64,000 nt of DNA. Origin: Guyanagaster necrorhizus. Its lineage: Eukaryota; Basidiomycota; Agaricomycetes; Agaricales; Physalacriaceae. How positions within the stretch are numbered: position 1 is the stretch's first letter; each line of letters begins with the position of its first letter. The notes beneath the pieces were generated by a model. It saw only the letters and a list, made by a program, of their open reading frames with translations, was not told the origin of the DNA and did not search any database. Below are positions 58,122 through 64,000 of the stretch, piece by piece. Where the stretch lies: positions 2,206,591 through 2,270,590 of the forward strand of contig NW_025064881.1 in assembly GCF_019112545.1 (NCBI RefSeq), in the 5' to 3' direction. The position numbers were made by a program, and so were the translations under genes.

Positions 58122-59579
58122 ATGTTTATCGCGATAATAGGCACAGCCTCGGCAGGAAAGTCTACTGTTGAGGAGTACCTTGTGGCAAAGGAAGGATTCA
58201 CACCTATCCGGCTATCCAAAGGAACAAATGCAGATGTGTGTACTCGTTCTGATGCTCATCATACTCTCCCATATTCAAATGCTAGAATGAAACAGGAGCT
58301 TCCGGAATATGATCAAGTAGAGGCTCGCCCCTTCGAAGCGACAACTCCCGCAGATGCCTCTGTTTTATCGGACAAGCATCTTTCCTTCCTATCACTCGAT
58401 CCTACACCTATTCACTCCCCGGGGTCTTTTCATTTTAAGAGCAGTCTGAATATGACATTGACCTTTGACACGCCATCGGCCATGCTTGACTATGTAACCC
58501 GAAATTGGCGGACGCGATTCGTTACAGTCGACCTCTGTACAAGAGAGCAGGTCGAACGATTCATCAAACGACCTTTCTTCATGTTGCTGTGCATCGATGC
58601 GCCAATATTTGACAGGTACCGACGATCAAACAGGTAAGACCTTCATTTTAGCGAGGAACTCTATTAGAGCCCATTTGCACCTCTTACCTAGCCACTCCCT
58701 GGAAGATTTTGTGCGCACAGACGATGAACACGTTTTTGGGCAAGGCAAACGGGATTCAAGAGAATCATTGAAGGGATTGAATGATCTGGTTCATATTAAG
58801 ATCATCAATGATTTTCGGAGTGTTGCTGCCCTCCATTCACATTTAAATGATCTTAATATACTTCACCCGTGTCGTCTCAGGCCGGACTGGGACACGTATT
58901 TTATGGTACGGGCTTCGTGTCGCGATGATAACTAACTGACTTCAACCTATTCTAGACATTGGCATCTCTCGCTGCTGAGCGATCGAACTGTATGAAACGG
59001 AGGGTAGGCGCCATTTTGGTTAGAGATAACCGCATCTTGTCCACCGGGTGACTCATCACAAGTTTGTAATTGCTACGTCTTCCTGATTATTCCTCGTTAG
59101 ATATAATGGTACTCCAAGACACCTGCTGAACTGCAATGAAGGTGGCTGCTCGCATTGCAACGGGACAACGATACTCAGCGACGATACGGATCATTGTATA
59201 TGTCTTCATGCGGAGGAAAACGCGTTACTGGAAGCTGGAAGGGAGCGAGTTGGCGTCGGATCGGTTTTATATTGCAATACGTGAGAGTTCTTTTCCAAAT
59301 GTTCTTCTCAACTGTGGTCTTACGGTACGCTTTAGGTGTCCTTGCTTGAAATGTACAATTAAAATCATACAGACCGGTGTAACAGCAGTTGTTTATAATT
59401 TGTCATATAAAGTGTCAGTCATCTTGCAGATCGTGTGATAAAATGAAAACTGAAATTTCCTTCCCAGAGATGCAGCGTCGGCACTGTTATTCAAGCAAGC
59501 AGGAGTGCAACTGCGGCGACATCACCTTCCAGGTCAAGATGGCCATCCTTTTGATATAAATGGCGTAGAACAAGTGTGA
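58122..59579 (+). CDS. DCD1: dCMP deaminase with N-terminal P-loop domain
   Basis: Six exons (58122-58633, 58692-58905, 58956-59047, 59101-59280, 59336-59413, 59468-59579) give 395 aa. The C-terminal half is a zinc deaminase: GYNGTPRHLLNCNEGGC, then HAEENALLEAG (His ligand and catalytic Glu) and TCPCLKCTIKI (two Cys ligands). It converts dCMP to dUMP for thymidylate synthesis. The N-terminus begins with a Walker-A-like GTASAGKST at residues 7-15 and continues through YVTRNWRTRFVTVDL and FVRTDDEHVFG, the kinase-like domain found in fungal DCD1. A Pro/Ser-rich insert lies between residues 60 and 105. The gene ends 19 bp before the TTI1 stop on the other strand. Confidence 0.9.
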
Positions 59580-59598
59580 AATTGTATCTTATACCACG

Positions 59599-62500
59599 CT
59601 AAACTGGTTCCAGGCCTTCGAATACAAGGGCTACATTATTTTCAACATTCCACTGCGGCCTCCTCAAAAAATTCATTGTGGATGATGCCCCTGCACAGGT
59701 ACATTGCAGCACAAGCCAAACAGCGTCCGCATTGTTGTGCCCGATGGCAATGTACAGCTCTCTTGCGCAACCCTGGAGTTCCTCGTGCGCCCGTGAATCC
59801 AAAAATCGGCGGAAGGCCAGAATGACCTCCCATACAGAAGTGTCCTTGGGATCCACCCCATGCATAGACGCGGTCATCGTCTTCAACAGGCACCGATAGA
59901 TGCGATGAGAATGCGTATATGCCGATTCCGCACCCACAGCTCCGTGTCTTCTCCAAGACAACGCACTCGACGCATCCGCGACATCCAACTTCTCCAACAT
60001 CTGCCGAAAACGTGGCCAAATATCATCCCAAATGCGCCTATACATAAAAGCGCCGACGTGGGTAGCCAAGGCTTCTACCAGTGAGGCTGCGGCACTGACG
60101 ACGAAAGATTCCGGATCCTCGAGCCGGTTTAATATGAAAGGCCAGGCAGAGTGTATCGATGGTAATAGGGTAGATTCGGTTAAGACGGGTACCGATGATG
60201 CTAAGAGTGTTAGGATGCGGGCCCGTATAATGGGCGATTGGTGGGTCAAAAAGTACAGCGATCGAGAGACGATTTGCTTCGTCAATGCTTGTGTGGGTGT
60301 GAGGGGTAGTTCCTCTGTCGAATCTGCAGCTGCCACGGGTACGTCTTCAGTCCGTTCCTGATCTTCTGCGCCCTTTCTCCTCTTATCGCCCCATGCCTCT
60401 CGAGGTGCTGGGCTATAATCGACGTCTTCTTCCTTCACTAGTGGATCGTTTCGATATTCAAACCAGTCAAAAAAGTCGTTGAACGGTTGACAGTCATCGC
60501 GAAGGCCCGGTGGACGCTTGCCCTGTTTATCCTCCTCAGCGTCAACTTCTTCGATCTCTATAACCTTCATCACTTCTGACAAAACCTCAATCAGACCTTC
60601 CACAAGTACTTCATATCCATGATATTCGTCAAGGCGATCAAAACACTCTTCAACCACGTCTCCCGCCTTTCCGACAACATCATCACCCACCAGTTGTATC
60701 ATAACAACGAGCACCTTTGTAGCCTCCACATCGAGCCAACGGCGTGTTAGCCGACGAGAGACCGAGTCCAAGATGTAGTCAAAATTTGAAAGTAGTAAGT
60801 TTGCAGGGGAGGCGTAGGAGGTGCTGGTTGTTATGAAGTTTAAAGTCGCCAGAGCGGTACTTGATAGATGAGAATTGGGCGATACCAAAGAATGGAGAAC
60901 GGGATACAAAGTCTGTATGAACAGAGTAGCAAACCGAGCCTGGAGGATGCCCGAGGTAATAGATAAAAGCTGAAGGAGCATCGCCTTTTGAAGCATCGGC
61001 TGCGAAACAACCCTTGGCTTTGTAGCCGGGGAATACGACTGCAAAATATGCAGAGTCTCGTCCACCGGAATGACACCTTGACGGTGTTGAACTTCATCGC
61101 TGACATCCTCTTCGTCACACAAGCTAGGGTCTTCTTCAATGGCATCGACATCTGGCCGGTCCCATATCTGACTTGTGCTCCTCGCAAGCGCTCTAGCCAA
61201 GTTTTCCAGTCTCTGGCTCGTTGAATATTTCGGCGAGTCCAAAGAAGATGAAAACAGCGAAATTCTTGCCGCTCCTTCAAGCAGCCGACAGGCGCACCAC
61301 AAGGCTGCGACGGACCTGCTATCTGTTCCGCTCTGTCCTATACTGACGAACCATTCAACGGTAAACAAACAGTCATCACCAGCTGCCTGTCCAAGAGCAT
61401 GAAACATTTTCACTAAAGCATCATAGGTGCTTTTCAACGACACATTCCTGAAGATCACGTCTGGAAACGCTACCCATTGGCTTTGCTCCGAATCGTGCTC
61501 AAGCATCAATAGACCACTCGAAGGTTTCGTAATAGTGACTGGGGGGTCGACGAACTCTAGAACAGACAGAAAATTCCAGCCCCATTTTTCCACACTACCC
61601 GTAGGCCCCAGGAGTCGGCCCAGTTCGGTAGATATTGGACTCTGCGGCGGTGTTTGGCCTTCCTGGCCTGACGACAGACGGCAGACTGCCTGGATGAGGC
61701 CTGCAACATGCTCGACCTTCGCGTCTGCCATAAGCGTAAGCAGTCTGGGGAGAGCAGTTAGATTATCTCGCGTGAGTAACATTAAGGTCTGCATGAACGC
61801 ATGGCGAGGCTTAGACCACGGAGAAAGAAGGCCCAACAAAGTAGTATGAGCTTCCTTTGAGACCGAGGGGAAGTCGGAAATGGAAAGAGAGAGCAAAAAT
61901 GATAACAAGAGCGGTTGTGTCCGAGGTAGGGTTCTCGACGTGGCTAAAAGTATTGTAGATGATAGTCTAGACAAGGCAATGAGAGCAGACGGAGTCGGAT
62001 GCTTAATAAGTGGGGTGAGTGTATTGAGGGCGATGTGTAACTGGGATGATGTTCCACGAAGCCACGAAGGAGTGCGTGGAGTTGCATATTTTATATTTGG
62101 CACCGGCGTCGGTTCGCTTTTTACCCCAGGATCACGAACCAGATTTATCACATCCTCTAAGTCCTCGACCGACGTGACTGCCCCTTCCTGTACACAGATA
62201 TCATCTGCAATGGAGCGTACCACGATCTCCGAAAGGACCACAAGAGCTCTCGAAACGAGTTCTCCATTGGCCCAACTTTTATGCGTCGTGCCTAACGCCA
62301 ATTTAGTGGCAGTACTAACAACTCCTGGGAGCACCGAGGGAAACAGACTGTCGGGAAAATATGCCGAGAGGAGAAGGTTTATCACGTCCAAACAAGTCTT
62401 TTGTAGGGAGAGCGTTCGTGAATCTGTGTTTATGAGAAGTGAGTTCAACGTTTGCCCTAGAATTGGGACGAAAATTTCCGTGCGAGCATGCTTTTTGAAA

Positions 62501-63055
62501 ACAGTAAGTCGTGGATCAGCGAAATTGGAGTGGATCTGCTCGTCGTCTTCATCCCGAACTCTCAGAAGGGTGAAGAGACATCTCGCCGCGGCCTCCTTCG
62601 TCTCGTCGTCTCGTTCTTTTGCTTTCCCGTTCCCTTCCATTCCTCCTAATACTGCTCCCGACAACATGAAGATCTGCTGCCAAATGGATACCTCGCAGGA
62701 CCACCACCAATCATCGCAGAGGATTTCTAACACCACGAATATCTTCTCCAGAATCTGGTCTGGAATAACGGTAGATGAATTACGTTGGAGGATTGTTGAG
62801 ACGGGGAAGAATGCGTAGGAGATCAGTGATTCCGAAAGGACAAACTCAGAGGATTTGATGGTTCGCAATGCGCGGATCAGGTCATCCAAGAGTTTCGAAG
62901 CCGTTGGGATAGACGTAGGGGTCAATGCAGCTGACCCGAGCAATGGGACACACACTGCCTTCAGCTAAAAAGAAACTCAGGAAATGTTAGCCTGGCAAGA
63001 AAGGACAACATACAGACTGGAATATCCGTTTCGACTGAGCTTCAGGATCACCCAT
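59599..63055 (-). CDS. TTI1: TTI1, TELO2-interacting HEAT-repeat protein (TTT complex)
   Basis: A 42-nt first exon (63055-63014; MGDPEAQSKRIFQS) and one 3366-nt exon (62964-59599) give 1135 aa. TTI1 with TEL2 and TTI2 forms the TTT co-chaperone that matures TOR, ATM/ATR and other PIKK kinases. It is a HEAT/ARM solenoid. Recognisable blocks are SLKAVCVPLLGS at the start, LSAYFPDSLFPSVLPGVVST, KSWANGELVSRALVVLSEIV, PSWLRGTSSQLHIAL and, near the C-terminus, SFVVSAAASLVEALATHVGAFMYRR-type helices followed by IWDDIWPRFRQML. Length and lack of other domains fit the family. It diverges from the ABZ1-like gene and lies tail to tail with DCD1. Confidence 0.88.
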
Positions 63056-63442
63056 TATCCTCGACACTTGGTTCCCGTGACTAGTGCCTTTTATTCTTTG
63101 ACGCTGCGAGGACAACAACGGACGACGGACGATGGACGAAATGGTGCGGTTGCTAGGCGGGCCGGTACGGCAGACCGATTCTCCGAATTGGGCAGATTTG
63201 CTTCTTACCTCCATGTCTGCCGCTCTGACTCGATAAAAATGTTAAAGAACCAAAACACAGTCGATATCATTCCATCCTGATACACACTCTCTTGCCGTAT
63301 CACGTCCCTTCTCTGTTAGCTAGGATCCCCTTTGATACCCTGGACGTGCATCGCCAAAACTTTCTCCATCTCTTTCTATTTCACATACGCTACTCGACAT
63401 ACAGCTAAAAATTCATTTTAATCGCCTCTACCCGCCGTCTAA
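63056..63442. promoter_or_regulatory. Divergent promoter of TTI1 and the aminodeoxychorismate synthase gene
   Basis: 387 bp between start codons. Short GGACGA-like tandem motifs occur near 63115-63140; otherwise unremarkable. Confidence 0.4.
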
Positions 63443-64000
63443 ATGACTTTCGATCCTCCAAGGCTATTGCTCATAGACTCCTACGATTCATTTACTTTCA
63501 AGTACGCCCGTCATTTGCCTTATGTGATCGCCATTTCACATCTTTCCGCTCTCAAGTCTAGCATCTTTATTTCGACGATCTATTCCAGGATGTTGCATCC
63601 ACATCCTGAAGAACGATAGACTTTCGATATCTGATTTGTTGCCCCATCTGAGGCACTTTTCAGCCATCGTCGTAGGGCCTGGGCCTGGTTCGCCGGACAA
63701 TACTGAGGACATTGGGCTCGTCAGGGATCTGTGGAACGTTTCCGAGCAGTATATGCTGCCTATATTTGGCGTTTGCCTCGGCCTCCAAAGCCTCGCACTC
63801 GCTGATGGTGCAGAGCTGCATCGCCTGCCAATCGTAAAACATGGTCAGATATCGCATGTCGTGCACACTGGCCATAGTTTGTTCGAAGGTGTGGGCCGTG
63901 TGGAAGCTGTGAGATATCACTCTTTGCATGTCACTTTGCTACCAGGCGGCTCTATAGAGCCTCTGGCATGGGCGGACGATGAGCCGGAGAACGGAAGAAT
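63443..64000 (+). CDS. ABZ1: Aminodeoxychorismate synthase, glutamine amidotransferase part (5' partial)
   Basis: Exon 63443-63501 (MTFDPPRLLLIDSYDSFTF) is spliced over 63502-63556 to 63557 onward, giving FNLASLFRRSIPGC and then IVVGPGPGSPDNTEDIG, IFGVCLGLQSLALADGAEL and VRYHSLHVTLLPGG. These are class I glutamine amidotransferase blocks with the Cys nucleophile in GVCLGLQ and the His in YHSLHV. IDSYDSFTFN is typical of the fungal bifunctional PABA synthase (ABZ1/PABA), where this domain feeds ammonia to the chorismate-binding half to make 4-amino-4-deoxychorismate for folate. The second half lies beyond the window. Anthranilate synthase component II is the alternative, but its start usually reads DNYDSFT. 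Confidence 0.82.

Noticed and set aside
61880..62818. Plus-strand frame of 312 codons
   Set aside because: It is antisense to the well-supported TTI1 coding exon and shows no domain.
1..64000. Secondary-metabolite cluster, transposon or CRISPR array
   Set aside because: Apart from one acyltransferase and one methyltransferase no backbone enzyme or regulator is present. No transposase, reverse transcriptase, terminal repeats or regularly spaced repeats were seen.

Overview
The window is nuclear DNA of a filamentous fungus, most likely a basidiomycete of the Agaricomycetes. The genes are dense, lie on both strands and are split by many 47-66 nt GT-AG introns. The content fits that group: an agaric-type F-box/LRR-like protein, an O-fucosyltransferase-like enzyme, CE12 pectin esterases and an OPT oligopeptide transporter. 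No bacterial, organellar, viral or CRISPR-like features were seen, and no tRNA or rRNA gene was recognised. Gene models were built by hand from reading frames, splice signals and remembered family motifs. Where I list all exons, their lengths sum to a multiple of three.

Layout, left to right: the 3' end of a tail-anchored protein (1-251); a degenerate RNase III-like/dsRBD protein (minus, 883-1823) diverging from the nucleoporin POM152 (plus, 2271-6848); inorganic pyrophosphatase IPP1 (minus, 7276-8242); gamma-tubulin complex protein GCP4 (minus, 8551-10888) diverging from a TBC-domain protein (plus, 11068-13320); a 2.2 kb gap; an O-fucosyltransferase-like gene (minus, 15527-17345) diverging from a GDP-fucose-transporter-like gene (plus, 17615-19050); a condensation-type acyltransferase (plus, 19912-21919); a PB1-domain protein (minus, 22548-24788); a xylose reductase (minus, 25015-26568) diverging from a ketopantoate-reductase-like gene (plus, 27063-28253); a probable membrane-protein pseudogene (minus, 28478-30136); an F-box protein (plus, 30482-32268); UTP17/WDR75 (minus, 32853-36028).

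Second half: a SAM methyltransferase (plus, 37776-40071); the circularly permuted GTPase GNL1 (plus, 40283-42402); two tandem rhamnogalacturonan acetylesterases (plus, 42755-43686 and 44030-45065); a membrane-anchored amidohydrolase (minus, 46159-48843) diverging from an unknown coiled-coil protein (plus, 48955-49942); an OPT transporter (minus, 50269-53447); VTA1 (plus, 54522-56011); POP3 (plus, 56455-57809); dCMP deaminase DCD1 (plus, 58122-59579), tail to tail with TTI1 (minus, 59599-63055); and the 5' end of aminodeoxychorismate synthase (plus, 63443 to the edge).

Most genes are unlinked housekeeping functions: nuclear pore, spindle pole, ribosome biogenesis, RNase P, ESCRT, TOR/PIKK assembly and folate. 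The best candidate for a functional module is the divergent O-fucosyltransferase/GDP-fucose-transporter pair, which would join donor-sugar import and glycosyl transfer under one 269-bp intergenic region. Other points of interest are apparently catalytically dead members of enzyme families (RNase III-like, TBC, possibly the ketopantoate reductase), chains of micro-exons, a GC-AG intron, stop-free introns of 3n length, and unequal introns in the tandem CE12 pair.
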